Positions 44,340 through 57,614 of a DNA stretch of 64,000 nucleotides are shown here, in pieces. Every line of letters begins with the position of its first letter. Position 1 is the first letter of the stretch. Position numbers and translations under genes: made by a program. The stretch lies in assembly GCF_000276665.1 (NCBI RefSeq), contig NW_004955473.1, forward strand, positions 9,416,865 to 9,480,864. The letters are read 5' to 3'. The stretch is from Chinchilla lanigera (taxonomy: Eukaryota > Chordata > Mammalia > Rodentia > Chinchillidae). The notes beneath the pieces are model-generated. The model saw only the letters and a list, made by a program, of their open reading frames with translations, was not told where the DNA came from and did no database searches.

Positions 44340-46125
44340 ATTCTTAATATATATGTAGCTAACAGGAACAAAGTCAAAATAGATTAATCTACTTTTATAG
44401 TTGGATACTTTAATAATATTCTATCCAAAATGGACAAATCTACCGAGCAGAAATCCAGCAGTTAACCATACTAAACACCATCACCAATTCATTGAATATA
44501 GTTACCATCTGTAGATGACATTATCTAAAACCAGCACAATATACATTCTTTTCAAGCTCACATCAAGTATTAATCAAGATAAATCACATCTGTGACCATA
44601 AAACATACCTTAACAATTTTTAAATAGCAAAAATTGCGTAGTCTGTTTTCCAACTACACTGGAATTAAACTATGAATTAGCAACAAAAAGAAAAATGGGA
44701 AATCCCAAAAGATTTGTGGATTAAAGAATATAATTCTACATAAGATATGAGTCAGAGAAAAAATTTATAGGAAAATTTCTAAATATATTTTATACCAAAT
44801 GAAAATAAAAGGTAACATATAAATATGTGTTGGATACTGAGAAAGCAATCCTTAGAGGAAAATGAACAACAAACAATGTGTATATTAGAAAAGAAGAAAG
44901 ATCTAAAATCAATGATCTTATTCTTTAACAATAGGAAACCAGAAAGAGAAGAGAGAATTAAATCCAAGCTTAGCAGAATATTAGAAACAATAAAAAATAA
45001 GAAATACACAGGTACAATTAGGAACAAAACATCAACAGGGAAAGTTAGATAAAAGCTAGTTCTTTAAAACTATGAATAAAATAATAACCCTTCAGCTAGA
45101 TTCATTAAACAAAAAACAGAGAAGAAAAAATTTAATACTATCAGAATTGAAGGAAGATGTATCAGTGTAGGTCTGAGGGACATCATAAAGATAAAAAAAT
45201 AATAATAAACAACTAGATGTCCACAACTTATTAATACAGAAGAAATGTAACAATTCTTTGAAAAATACAATTTGGATTAACACACTAGAAAAAAGACAAT
45301 CTGAACAGACCTATGTTCATGAAAATTGAATACATAATTCATAATTATTAAAAACAATGAGGCCCAGATGGATTTACTGATGAATTCTAGCAGAATGAAT
45401 ACATCCTAACACATTCTAATAGGCCAGAATTACCCTAAAACTAAAAGCAATGATATTACAGTGTAAGCAAAAAGAGTACAGACCAATATCCCTCGTGAAC
45501 ATGATGCAAAAATATGAACAAAATATTAAGAAGTAAAATTCAATAATGTATAAGATTAATACACCAAGATCAAGTGAGATTTAACCCAAGTGTTCAAGGC
45601 TTGTTTGACTTTTGGAAACCAATTAATATAATCCATAACATCAACAGTTTAAACAATAAAAATCAAATTATATTATTAATAAATGTAAAAAAAGCATTTG
45701 ACAAATACAATCCTAATGAATAATACAAACTTGTAGCAAAATAAGTATAGAAAGAACATCCTTAGTGTAATAAAGGGAATCTACAAAATATCTATAGCTA
45801 ATACCATACTTGACAAAAAAGTCAAAGCTTTCCTGATAAGATCAGAACAAAGCAAAAATGCCCTCTCCCACCATCATTTTTCAATACCATAGTGAATATT
45901 CTAGATAATGCAATAAATGGATATGAAAAGTATACAGACTTGTGGGCAATAAATAAAATTATTTTTGCACATAGATGAAGAAAATCTGAATTGACAAAAA
46001 GTTCCCTGGGACTAGTAAGTAATTATAGCAAATTTTCAAGATACAATATTAATATAAAAAAGTCAATTTTCTGTATACCAGACATGTGGCATCAACAGTA
46101 GAGTTGCAAAACAAAACTATGCATT
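44340..46125 (+). mobile_element. LINE-1 ORF2 fragment, decayed
   Basis: Old ORF2 sequence: AAAATGGACAAATCTACCG, AACAATAAAAAATAAGAA, AGAATTACCCTAAAACTAAA, AAATAAAATTATTTTTGCAC. Stops occur throughout. Orientation comes from the order of the ORF2 motifs. Confidence 0.75.
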
Positions 46126-46131
46126 AAAACC

Positions 46132-46243
46132 CTTTGTGCCAACATTGCGCTGCATGCCTTGGAGGCTAAAGCAAAAGGATTGCAAGTCCAAACCCAGCTG
46201 GGTCAACTTACTTAAGTAGTAAGACCCTGTCTCAAAAAAAAAG
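46132..46243 (+). repeat. Old B1-type SINE
   Basis: Decayed B1 (CTTGGAGGCTAAAGCAAAAG) ending GAGACCCTGTCTCA-like (AAGACCCTGTCTCAAAAA). Confidence 0.75.
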
Positions 46244-46280
46244 AAAGCAAAATTACAAAGCAAAACAAAATACACACATG

Positions 46281-46306
46281 CACACACACACACACACACA
46301 CACACA
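46281..46306. repeat. (CA)n microsatellite
   Basis: About 13 uninterrupted CA units, next to a decayed B1. Confidence 0.97.
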
Positions 46307-46794
46307 TACATACAAAATACAAACAGCATTACTGGAATATTTATATTTCCAACAGAAACTAAAATGACATGCTATACATAGTCTCAAATATGGTTCTAGA
46401 GTTTTGTTTTGTTTGTCCACATACATGAATATTTTCTAAAACATGCTTTTGTAGCAGCAAGGCTGTACTGCCACTGTGCTTGGATGAATTCACAAGTATT
46501 TTATAACCTATAGCTGGTTCTCCTCTCCTTCTAGGGTTTGTTTCCTGTCACTAATTAAAACTGTCTGCCACTGCCATATCTAATATTGCTGCTGAATAGA
46601 AATAGATATAACTACAAAATCTTGATTTTGTAGTTTGGCAAAGTATTTTTCTCTACCACCATAGTGGACATTCTCAAATCAGGGAGATAACAAGAGACTT
46701 AGAGAGAATGAACCACAAGTCATTCATGCTGGCATGGTTAGGTTCCATTTTCCAAGGTTTGTGTGTCTTTTTCCTAAACTAACTTGAGGCTCCC

Positions 46795-47860
46795 AAAAAT
46801 AAATAATCCTTGACGTTGAGCAAGCCTCCATGCATGACATAGGAGAAATATAACTCCCAACCAGCCCGATGTCAGATAAGTAAGTTTGTGTCACCCAAAA
46901 TCAAGAATGAATTCCAAGGAACAACTAAGTTTAAGAGTAGGAAAGCTTTATGGAGAGATAGATCCTGAGAAATAGAAGGAGGCTTGAAAGTGGGGTACCA
47001 TGGAGGCCATTTGTCTGGGGTAATTTATATAGCACAGTCACAATGTATAGGTTCACTGTAAAATGTATACACATTTCAGGGAAAGAAAAATACTGTGATG
47101 TTTTCTCAACAGATGCCACTACTCTTGTAAGATGCTAGATATCATAGAAAACCCACTGGAAGCCCTTAGAGAAGAAATTGAAAGTGCATGTGCAGCAATA
47201 TCAATGGCCAAGGTTACCCAATCAGCAGTTTTCTGTGCTAATAAATGTCTGGAAACTAATGGCCACCACTTTGAGCATCTCTTGTAATTGTAGAGACCAA
47301 AGGTAACTTTTATTAATCCTATAATGCCTCAATAAATTTAGTATTAAAACATTTATACACCTTTTTCTTTTCCTGAAGTGTATATACATTTTTGACAGTC
47401 TCTGTATATGGCTGACATTATTAACCTTGGCTTACCTATGATTTCTAAAACAGGAACATTTTGTGAATGGATGGGTGTAGGTGTTCTGGTCACCAACCTG
47501 GGTGTCTGATGCATATCTGGAATTAATTTACTGGGTATTATTAATTACAGTACACTCTCAAGTTCTGCTCATCCATTGCATTTTTATCTTGCCTTGCCTT
47601 CTCTAGATTTACCTCTGGCTGTGATTCTGATGTATTTATTTTTCACTGACTTCCTTGAGAGCCCAGTCCCTCTCTGACTCTATATTACTTTTTTCTGATT
47701 TAGCTGCCAAAAACCTTTACCCTTCGCAAGAAGCACCCATATCTGGAGTTAGGGGGGGATGGATGAAATTTCAACCAAGCTGCTTTGAAATGAGAAGGGT
47801 TGGTGTAGGGGAGACCACAGTCAGGGTCCTTTTCTAGAGACCTAATCTCAAGGGCCTTGG
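46795..47860 (-). mobile_element. LTR-like repeat, copy A
   Basis: Homologous to 53425-54190: both share AGAATGAATTCCAAGGAACA, AAGAGTAGGAAAGCTTT, AACAGGAACATTTT and TGAGAGCCCAGTC. On the minus strand a TATATAA box (near 47030) precedes a CATAAAG poly(A)-like signal by about 70-80 bp, as in an LTR. Copy A has about 300 bp (roughly 47050-47395) missing from copy B. Confidence 0.6.
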
Positions 47861-48428
47861 GTAAAAGTCATGCTGCAGTTTAGCAGGCACAAACTACCTT
47901 TAAAGGTCAAGGATTCCAGTAAAAAGAGTCTGCCACATTTGTCATTGATTCCACCTGAATGACCAGTTGGTATTTGACAGCATCTCAGTGTAAATAAATA
48001 AATTTTCCAAGAGATAAAAGCACATACCACCAAAGCATGAACCCTAACATGGAAAGACACATTGGGGAAAAAAGACACAGCAAGACACTGCCCTTGGAAT
48101 AGCAAGGGCCTGGAATAGCAATTGTAACCAGTGGGCTCCTAGACCTCTCTCCTGATTGAGATGATCTACAAGTCTGTTATTTCTTTGTCACAAGTCCCTC
48201 CAACTGTAGCTTTAAGAAGATGGACAGATTTGTGGTTTTGAAGGGCAATTTTAGCTAATGGATTTAAAGACTTTTGCTGAAGTGTTTTAGCTTTCACTGT
48301 AGTTTTCTAATCTCATTGAATTGTAACAGTGTTCAGCTACCTGTGTAGCTGGAAACTGCCAGCAAGAGTCAGTGACTGAAGCCACCTTTCTATATCTAGC
48401 CTCTATTACTGTTCTTTTTCTACATCTT
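47861..48428. other. Unassigned DNA beside LTR copy A
   Basis: May be internal sequence of the putative old provirus, but no viral frame or motif is readable. Confidence 0.4.
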
Positions 48429-48440
48429 TGATTATACTTT

Positions 48441-48443
<3 letters not shown>

Positions 48444-48473
<30 letters not shown>

Positions 48474-48663
48474 NNNNNNNNNNNNNNNNNNNNNNNNNNN
48501 NNNNNNNNNNNNNNNNNNNNNNNNNNNNNNNNNNNNNNNNNNNNNNNNNNNNNNNNNNNNNNNNNNNNNNNNNTTTTTGGTTTTTCTCCGGTACCAGGAA
48601 CCAAACTCACGACCTTGCGCTTGCCAGGCAGGCGCTTTTGCCGCTGAGCTAAATCCCCAGCCC
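48444..48663 (-). repeat. ID SINE, young subfamily, with assembly gap in its tail
   Basis: The ID body (48574-48663) is close to consensus. Its poly-T end runs from 48444 into 100 undetermined bases. A 15-bp perfect duplication TGATTATACTTTTCT (48429-48443 and 48664-48678) shows that gap and ID form one insertion. Confidence 0.93.
48474..48573. other. Assembly gap (100 N)
   Basis: Exactly 100 N, a conventional length for gaps of unknown size, bordered on both sides by T runs. The missing sequence is probably mostly homopolymer. Confidence 0.97.
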
Positions 48664-48678
48664 TGATTATACTTTTCT

Positions 48679-49558
48679 TCTGGGTGTTTGAGACCAAGTT
48701 AAAGTGAGACCTCCTGCTTTCTATCAAGGTTGGTTAAGTCTTTTCTGGGTTTTTTTTTTTTTTTTTAATTATGTGCAGAGCGTCTCAGGTCCTCTGGCAG
48801 TGTCATCCACCAGGATGTATGATGATCTTGCTTGAGCATGTGGCTTCTCATGGAAGCACAGGAGACCTTTTTGCTCCCTGCTGATCCTATTTTTTTTTTA
48901 GCACTCACGGCGCTGGCTGACTCTTGTTCTCTGGAGTCCGATAATCTCCCTGCTGAGGTGATTAGGGGACTAACTGAAATTGTAGAATCTTGTAGAAAGA
49001 TCCTGTCATGTTCTGGGGCTTTGTTGATCTTGGAGGGTCAGGATCAAAATATTGGCTGCTCTTAAGCTAGTTATCTTCATAGCTCTGGTCTCCAAAGCTA
49101 CATTGTTGAATACACAGAAGAAAAGATCTGTTATATCAATATTACAGTGGAAGCAGTAGATTTAATTTTATGATCTTACCCAGATATTAAGCACCCAGAA
49201 ATAAATAGTATGACCAATGAACTGTTATTTCTTTACCAGTTCTGGCTGTTTTAGAAATTGAATTCCTGCAGAATCCTAACAGATGTCAATTATAAAGTTT
49301 TACAGAGAAAATTTGAGATCAAGGGAAATATAACATTTTATCATAACAATCATGACATTACTATACTTTAATTATTAGGCTTTGTAATTATCTGTGAAAC
49401 ACATTTATTTTACTATAGAATAAGAGTATAAAAAATCATCATTATAGAATAACTTTTTAGTCAGTTATCTTTATCTAATCACAAGATAATAGATGACATA
49501 AAGGAACTTTTACCAAATTTGTTATCTTTTAATGATTTTCTGTTACTAGAATGACATT
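48679..49558. other. Unassigned
   Basis: A 77-codon plus frame (48832-49065) shows no known motif. Confidence 0.45.
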
Positions 49559-49569
49559 GAAATAGATGG

Positions 49570-49674
49570 GGGGCTGGGAATTTAGCTCAGCGGCAAAAGC
49601 GCCTGCCTGGCAAGCACAAGGTCGTGAGTTCAGTTCCCGGTACCGGAGAAAAACCAAAAAAAAAAAAAAAAAAA
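49570..49674 (+). repeat. ID SINE, young subfamily
   Basis: Forward ID with GGCAAAAGCGCCTGCC and CCGGTACCGGAGAAAAACC before the A tail, the best forward match to the young type. GAAATAG flanks it (49559-49565 and 49675-49681). Confidence 0.95.
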
Positions 49675-51096
49675 GAAATAGAATATACCTGTCTATAAAT
49701 GTACTTTACTGGTTATCTATGTACCACCTTTAATTTGTAGTTACATTGTCTGAACTGCACAATATTTGTGCATGTCTAAGTGTTGTAACACACATATGAC
49801 ACATACATAACAATCATAAAGCACAAGCCTTGAACAAGCATCTGGATGGCTGTCTCATGCTAGAGTACAATGTGCATTTCATCACAAAAAGCTAGAACAC
49901 AAGTAAGGGAAAGCCAAATACTTAAGCCTAGAACGTTTGCCTACATAAACAACTTTATGTGTAAGTCACCACTGTGATATTTTCAGTTTGCTTCTTCAAA
50001 GATCTATACATGTGGAAATATAAACATACCATTTAATATACCATGAGTTTAGCAACAATTGGTGTCAAAGTTATATAGAAATCTTTACCTATTTAGTTTT
50101 GCTCTTAAGACAAATTTTAGAATCCTGTAACATTTTTTAAGGATTAATTATATTGACAAGAATTTAGGATACCTTTGTATCTCTAGTAAGTATAGGAAAC
50201 TTTGTTAATGACTACTAATAGACTTTTTACCCAATATACAAATGTATCTCATTTATACAGTAACAAATTCCATATTTACTCAAAGCCAATAGGTGTAGAT
50301 CAAGTTTAGATTTTAGGAACAAATTTGAAGAGATATCAAATTTTGATCATTTTATATGTTTAAAGTCTGAACATATTGTATAAAAGAAACAACATATTAG
50401 TTACTTTGGATGGATTAAGCTTCTGTAGTCTTAATACCATAAACCTAATTTAGACTCATAGCATCGCTTGTTTTTAGACATAGACATACACATCTGCCCA
50501 AATATATGTTACGTCCTTAACTAACATAACATTTATTTAACCAATCATGAACTGATTGTTGAAAATATTTTATATGTTAACATGCAAATGCTCTTTAACT
50601 CTTACACCTCACTTATTAGTAACTAAAGGTCCAACAATCGGAACATAAGAAATTTATTTTAGTACAATATAGAAACTTTTCCTTTAAATCTAGTTTTGTA
50701 AGTTTAACCAAAAGCATCTCAATAATTTAGGAAACCATATTGTATTAAATACAGCCAAAAACAATGCATTTAGATGACTCATCATAACAGTTCACACATT
50801 TTTATGCTATATATATATTGTCTTTGACCAAAAGACCTCTTAAATTATGGTATACAAACAATAATAGACATTGCATCTATAGGACTGATTAATATTATCT
50901 GGAGTTCTAAAAACCTGGATAGAAATATGTTACCAAATTTAAAGACATCTTTACCCTTACCAAATGATTTAAACTAGCCTATTGTTAAGCTATATGAACC
51001 ACAAGCATTTGTGATAGTCTTGAGTGTTTATTTATCCATAAGATAACTTAAGTAAAACCTTTTGAGGATAATGTATACTTAAAAGTTAACACATAG

Positions 51097-51177
51097 GGTC
51101 AGCGATGTAGCTCAGTGGCACAGCACCTTGTTTGGCAAGCACAAGGTCCTGAGTTCAATTCCTGGTCCAAAAAAAAT
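51097..51177 (+). repeat. ID SINE, old
   Basis: Diverged ID with a short A tail, flanked by a perfect 13-bp duplication AGTTAACACATAG (51084-51096 and 51178-51190). Confidence 0.93.
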
Positions 51178-52451
51178 AGTTAACACATAGAAAAGTAGAT
51201 GCTAACCTAAATCATATATAATCTTTATGTTATCAAACTTTAAGGCTTATATTCCTATGTAAGCCTTGAGCCTGTAAGTCTTTATCTGGTAGTGTTTTAA
51301 ATATATTTGGCTAACCTGGAAACCTATATAAATGATCTTTCCAAGGAAATCTCAAAATGATCCAAAAAAGAAAAAGAAATTGTTGAACTCAAAAAACTAG
51401 TTTTCTTAAGCAAAGCAGCTGCAGATGCTATAAACAGTTATTAAAACACATTGAACAGACAGACAGACAAACTTACACAAGACCATTTAAATCAGAATTC
51501 ACTCTCAGATGTCTTGGCTAAGTAGAACTACAATAACTCTTTTAGATTTGAAACTATAAACAGACTAGTCAGAACTTTCCTTATAGATCATTAATTAACA
51601 GAGATCTCTTATATTAAGAATCAGAAGAAAAATATCCCTGTTTTACTTGTGAAAGCAAAGATTTTTTTAAGCAAAACACCTAGGCTGACAGTTTATCTTG
51701 TTGGAATAGCCAGTTATATAGGCTTCTATACCTACATGTAACTAACTTTTCTCTCTAAAGAGATAGACTGCTACAGGTAATTTCAATTATTTCATTTTCA
51801 AGGTGTGCATATATCTTTCCTGATTAAGAGTTGACAATTTAGAGAAATTGAATAACTTAGTTCTCATTCTTAGGGTATAGAAGACAAGCGAGGGAAACCT
51901 CATGCTTAATACTGGTAGATGCGTCAGATTGTGCCATAAGGATCAAAGGCATGTGATTTTATGGTGTCTTATACCTCTACTTTGAACATAAGTCCAGATT
52001 GTCTCTTAATGCAAAGGAAACCTGAACATAAGGCACTTCTGACCATCCTTCATCTCTCTTAAAATACAACTCTAGCTGTAAAAGAGTACCACAATCAACA
52101 TTTCCCTCTGCATTCTATTTTGTCTCCAGGGGATAGGAAGGACATGCATGAGTACAGAAAAATATTAAACATCTCTTCCTCAAAGTATGAGAGTTAAACA
52201 TCTTCCAGTGTTTAAGAATATACTCGAAAAGAGTATGGGAATTTGACATTGTATTTCCCATCTGTAAAACAACAAAGGAAAAACAAGGCATCCTTTTTAA
52301 TCCCTCTTGAATTTTTATATGCCCCTAGGGTACCCCTGAGGTTTCTCCAGAGCTAGTGGCTACTATCTGGAGAGTGTCCAGAAGATATGCACACCAGACC
52401 AGAAACCCTTAGTGATGCACACATCTACTTCTTCTAAAAATTCATATTTCA

Positions 52452-52529
52452 GGCTGGGGATATAGCTCAGCCGCACAGTGCCTGCCTGGCAAATGTGAGG
52501 TCATGAATTGGATTCCCAGTACCAAAACA
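52452..52529 (+). repeat. ID SINE
   Basis: Diverged ID flanked by AAAAATTCATATTTCA (52436-52451 and 52530-52545, one mismatch). Confidence 0.92.
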
Positions 52530-53424
52530 AAAAATTCACATTTCAACAACTAGAGTACGTTTCCCAAAGTGCAACCAACAGTTGATTCCCACTAGAATAT
52601 CTATGTTTAAGAAAGGAAACATTGCTAGTGAAAAAATAAACCCATGATCAAAAAATTTGTGAAAGAGAGTGAACGAGAGAGAAAAAATCAAAGGGCACAT
52701 CAGAAGTTGTCAACTACACTGTTTGAGGCTGATAAGTATGTGTGTTCTTTGAGGTAGCTCTCCTTGGTGTCTCTTTTTTTTGTTGGTCTTGCTGTTTGCA
52801 TGAGAAAACCCCTTCCCAGGCACTATGTTGACCAAAACCCTCATGTGTGCCTTCCTGGATGAATATAAAGTCCAATTCCCTTCTAACCCAGAGTCGCGGG
52901 CTATATAGTCTATGAAGTACTGAGAAGCACATTACTATTTATTGACAATAACAACCATATGTAACAAAGATAAACTGCTAAAACCTGTCTCCTATCCTCA
53001 GACATAATCAAGAGTATGAGCTACAAAGAAATTAGAAACTAAAAAGTCCATTCCAAAGAGCTGCCTAAAATAAGCCACGGTATCTCATAAGCACCAAACA
53101 AGTCAAGAAACAAATGCAAGTGAATTCCTCAACCAATGTAGAAATGTCTAAATGTAGCATATGCAAAAGGGGAATGCAAAGTCCTACCTCCAAAAAAAAG
53201 AAAAAAGGCCAGTCTCATCAAGAAAACTACATAGGAAGATTTCAAATTTGTCCATGCTCTCAACTTAAATCTATCATCATTTTAATAAAAAAAGAAAAGG
53301 CATAAGCAACTGACAAAAGATGACAATTTTTATAACCTAAACAAGTCATAGTCTAGAATCCAGTCAAAACATTTAGGGTGCCATGAAATAAAATTCCTAT
53401 CTTTTTTTAAAGATTGTGCTGGAT

Positions 53425-54190
53425 TCTCCATAATGATATATGAGAAATATAGCTCCAAACCTCCTAGATGGTAGATATCCTTAGTTTGTGTCCCTCAAAA
53501 TCAAAGAATGAATTCCAAGGAACAACAGACGGTAAGAGTAGGAAAGCTTTGTTGAGAGAGAACTTCTAAGAAACAGGAGGGAATCCCAAAAGTGGGTTGC
53601 CACTGAGGTCCACTGTCAGAGGTAAACAGTACAGCAAATATACACTATGGGTACCATCTGGGTTAAGCTTCAATCAACCTATAGGACTACAAGTATTGCT
53701 TCTTAAATAATATTGATCCATTAGGGAAGCAGGGCACATAGCAAAGGTATACGGCTGACCTCATTAACCTTGTCTTATCTACGATTTTTAAAACAGGAAC
53801 TTTTTTTTCTTTTTTGGTTTTTCTTCCAGTACTGGGAATTGAACTCACGACCTTGTGCTTGCCAGGCAGGCTCTGTGGCGCTGAGCTAAATCCCCAGCCC
53901 CAAAACAGGAACATTTTAGAAAGGGATGTGTCCAGGTGTTCTGATTACCCACCTGGGCACTAATGAATATCTAAACTTAATGGAGTGGATAGGAATAATT
54001 ACAATATAGTCTCAAATTCTACTTATGTCATAAAGAAGTGCGCAAGTCTGCCCACTGTGACTTTATTTTGAGATCTTACCTTCTTCTGATGCACCTCTAC
54101 CACAGTTCTGATGTCTTTTATTTTTCATTGATATCCCTGAGAGCCCAGTCTCTCTCTGACTGTATATTAATTTCTATCTAACTTAGATGC
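53425..54190 (-). mobile_element. LTR-like repeat, copy B
   Basis: Second copy of the repeat, in the same orientation as copy A and about 6.6 kb away. It is interrupted by an ID (53801-53901). With copy A it could be the two ends of an old provirus, but the DNA between shows no recognisable viral frame. Confidence 0.6.
53801..53901 (-). repeat. ID SINE, intermediate type
   Basis: Reverse-strand ID with the GAAAAACC tail extension but the older GCGCCACAG box, so it looks intermediate between subfamilies. AAAACAGGAAC (53790-53800 and 53902-53912) flanks it. It is inserted in an LTR-like repeat. Confidence 0.94.
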
Positions 54191-54194
54191 CTAT

Positions 54195-54720
54195 AATATG
54201 GGAGAGTAAGAAGATTTCTCAGAGCAACTCTGGCCCATGAGGGTAGGGGAGTGTGGAGAGTGTCCTAACAAAGGGAGGTCCTCGGATAGGATAGGCAGCC
54301 AGGGAATGGCCAAACCAAAGACGGAGTCAGAGAGATTCAGTGAAGGATATGTCGGTGACCAAGACCAGGACACCTGAAGGGTCAGTAGACAAAGGCCTCA
54401 TTAGATTGGCTGCTTAAAGTTACAGTCAATGGTGCTTGGAACCATACTCCTGCTATGTGTCCCAAGTTCCTGTAGGCCCACTTTTACAACAAACTTTTCT
54501 GCTTTAACCCCATAGATGTATTTCAGTTTGGATTAGATGTAGTCATTTTTGTATATAAAAACCCATAGACAAAAGAGCCCCTTTAGCAACTCTTTTTGGG
54601 CCTGCTCCCAGATTCATTTGCCTGGGGGATTTTTGCTTCCACTTTACAATAAACGTTGCTTTTTGCTTTTGTGCTACACTACTTTTACTTGGTCCTCTTT
54701 TGACTTTCTACCTTATAATT
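54195..54720 (+). mobile_element. Probable plus-strand LTR
   Basis: TATATAAAAACCC (near 54550), GCCTGCTCCCAGATTC, CAATAAACG (near 54650) and CTTTTGACTTTCTACC follow the U3/R/U5 order of a class I ERV LTR. The left end is not clear. Confidence 0.5.
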
Positions 54721-54734
54721 TTTTTCTAAGTTAA

Positions 54735-55489
<755 letters not shown>

Positions 55490-55774
55490 CACAACAGTGG
55501 GAAGAGAGACTTCACAAGGCTGCCTTGCTAGAGTCCATGAGCAGAAAGCAAAGAATGGATTTGAAGACACAACACAAAAAGCACTAGTGGTTAACATGAA
55601 AATAATAACTTGGAGTTCATTAAAATTTAAAAGGTATGTTCTGTGAAAGACAATGTCAAGAATCAGTGAACATGGGTATGTAGCTTTCTCCATAGTGTGC
55701 TGACATTTTTCTTTCTGGTAAATGTCAAAGAGTGGTACAGTTAAATTAATAGTAGCACCATTGGTAGTTTTTGG

Positions 55775-56170
55775 TGAAATGGATAAAGAAAACATGCCAT
55801 ATATATATATATATATATACAGTGGAGTATTACTCGACTGTAAAAAAGAGTGAAATTATGCCATTTGGAGGGAATAGATGAAACTAGAAATCATCATGTT
55901 AAATAAAATAAGCCATATTTTAAAAAGACAAGTATTGTATGTTTTCTTTCATATGTGAAAATTAAAAAAAACAATAGGAGAGAGGTTGCATGAAATGAGA
56001 TAGGAAGCTACTAGAGAAGAGGAAGACAATGGGCATTTAAGGGAAAGAGGTGATAACAGGGGTGAAAATGATCAAAATATGTTACTTGCATGTACAAGTG
56101 CACCAAATAGAAAGTCTTATTCTGTACAACTAATATAAATGAACAAAAATTATCAAAAATGTAAGTCAAA
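55775..56170 (+). mobile_element. LINE-1 3' region
   Basis: TGGATAAAGAAAACATG, an (AT)n run, GTGGAGTATTACTCGACTG, GTGAAATTATGCCATTTGGA and TTAAATAAAATAAGCCATAT are in standard L1 order. Confidence 0.88.
55798..55819. repeat. (AT)n microsatellite
   Basis: About 11 AT units at the usual place in the L1 3' UTR. Confidence 0.95.
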
Positions 56171-56172
56171 CT

Positions 56173-56335
56173 CACAGGTTCATATATCTAATCTCAGCAC
56201 TCTGGGGGGCTGCCTTGGCAGCATAGTGACTTGTCAAGACAATGTCAAATAAAAAAATTAAAAAGGGCTAGGATGTAGTTGAGTGAGAAGGTCCTGGATT
56301 CAATCCCCAATACTGCACAAAAGCATACTTAAAAT
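56173..56335 (+). repeat. Degraded B1-like and ID-like SINE remnants
   Basis: TAATCTCAGCACTCTGGGGGG is a decayed B1 motif. It is followed, after an A-rich linker, by GGCTAGGATGTAGTTGAGTG and GGATTCAATCCCCAATACTGC, a decayed ID-like tRNA body. The order B1 then ID suggests a dimer. Confidence 0.5.
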
Positions 56336-56814
56336 TTAAATAAACATTTAAAAGAGTGTCTGGCTTATTAAGAATGAATGTCATAAAATTGGATGAAAAA
56401 CTATGATTAAAAATGTATTCAAGTTTCCTATTTGATATATAAGGTGTGTGAAATATTTAAATAAGGTTAGCTTCAAGTCTTAGGATTCTCACTTTTATAA
56501 TAGAGATAACTATATTGTACTTCAAAGAAATAAGTGAGAACTGAATGATGTTACAAGTAAGGTCTGGAGCTCCACAAAAGTTGGTTTATAATTTTTATTA
56601 TGTGTAATTTTCGTTATTTTTATTATTATTTTGATTACAATTGCTGTTATCATTACTAATGTTTTCTAGTAGAAAAATGAATTAACATCTCCACCTCTCT
56701 TCAGGAAATATCTTCAAGAAACATATTTGATAAAGAATTTACCCAAATATACAGATTTTTAAATTGAACACAGAAAGTGAAAAACTCGATTTAAAATGTT
56801 ATTTAAAAATCTGA

Positions 56815-57130
56815 ACAGCTGCCTCAACAAAAAGATATGCAGATGGCAAGCAAGTATATGAAAAAACTGAACATCATATGTTCTTAAGAAAATGCAAATT
56901 AAAACAACAATGAGATATCATTATACATTGATTAAAAGGGCTGAAGTACAAAACACTGACAACAGCAAATGGTGATGAAAATGTGGAGCAACAGGACTCT
57001 CATTCTTTGGTAATTAGAATGCAAAATGGTGCAGCTAGTTTGTTACTTTGTAGCATGCATTTAAGTTTCCTTCACGTCCTTTTTTTAGTAGTTTCTTACA
57101 AAACTAAAGAAATTTTTAATATGTGAGCCA
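56815..57130 (+). mobile_element. LINE-1 fragment
   Basis: ATGCAAATTAAAACAACAAT, CAGCAAATGGTGATGAAAAT and ACTCTCATTCTTTGGT belong to the ORF2/3' UTR junction region of L1. Confidence 0.8.
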
Positions 57131-57233
57131 ATAATCATACTCCTTGTTTTTAGACAAATTAATGGAAAATAAATTAATTAAACTCTAGACTTTAGATAAT
57201 AATTATGTATCAATGTAGGTTCACCAAATATAG

Positions 57234-57609
57234 TGTTATGGTTTGTGTCTGAATGCCCCCCCAAAGGCTCATGCTGTCATGGGGCAGGCTTCTAGAGTTT
57301 ATGATTGATTCATGGTCCAATGTTGGAATTAATGGATATGAGTGCTACACCCTCCCTAGGGTGGATAGTTTGCATACAATGTAAGGGAGGGAAAGAGGCG
57401 GCTTGCTGTTGCTCCTCCTTTTTGCTCTTGTTACTTTTGCTATCTTCTGCCACCATGAACAGTTGCCCTCTGCCGTATGCCACCCTGCTTTGAAGCCAAC
57501 AGAGTATGGACTGAAATCTCCACAAATTGTGAGGTAAATAAACCTTTCATTCCTTAATATTGGGCGTCAGGTATTTTGTCTCAGCAATGAGAGAAATGTA
57601 ACCAAGACA
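57234..57609 (+). mobile_element. MaLR solo LTR
   Basis: TGTTATGGTTTGTGTCTGAA start, GGTAAATAAACC poly(A) region and AACCAAGACA end, flanked by a perfect TATAG duplication (57229-57233 and 57610-57614). Confidence 0.9.
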
Positions 57610-57614
57610 TATAG

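Larger units (their letters stand above)
49682..53420. other. AT-rich DNA between the LTR-like copies
   Basis: Apart from IDs at 51097-51177 and 52452-52529, no element is recognised. No gag-, pol- or env-like frame survives. Confidence 0.45.

Noticed and set aside
48287..48727. A 146-codon minus-strand frame across the N gap
   Set aside because: It is made of ID sequence, poly-T/poly-A translation and undetermined bases.
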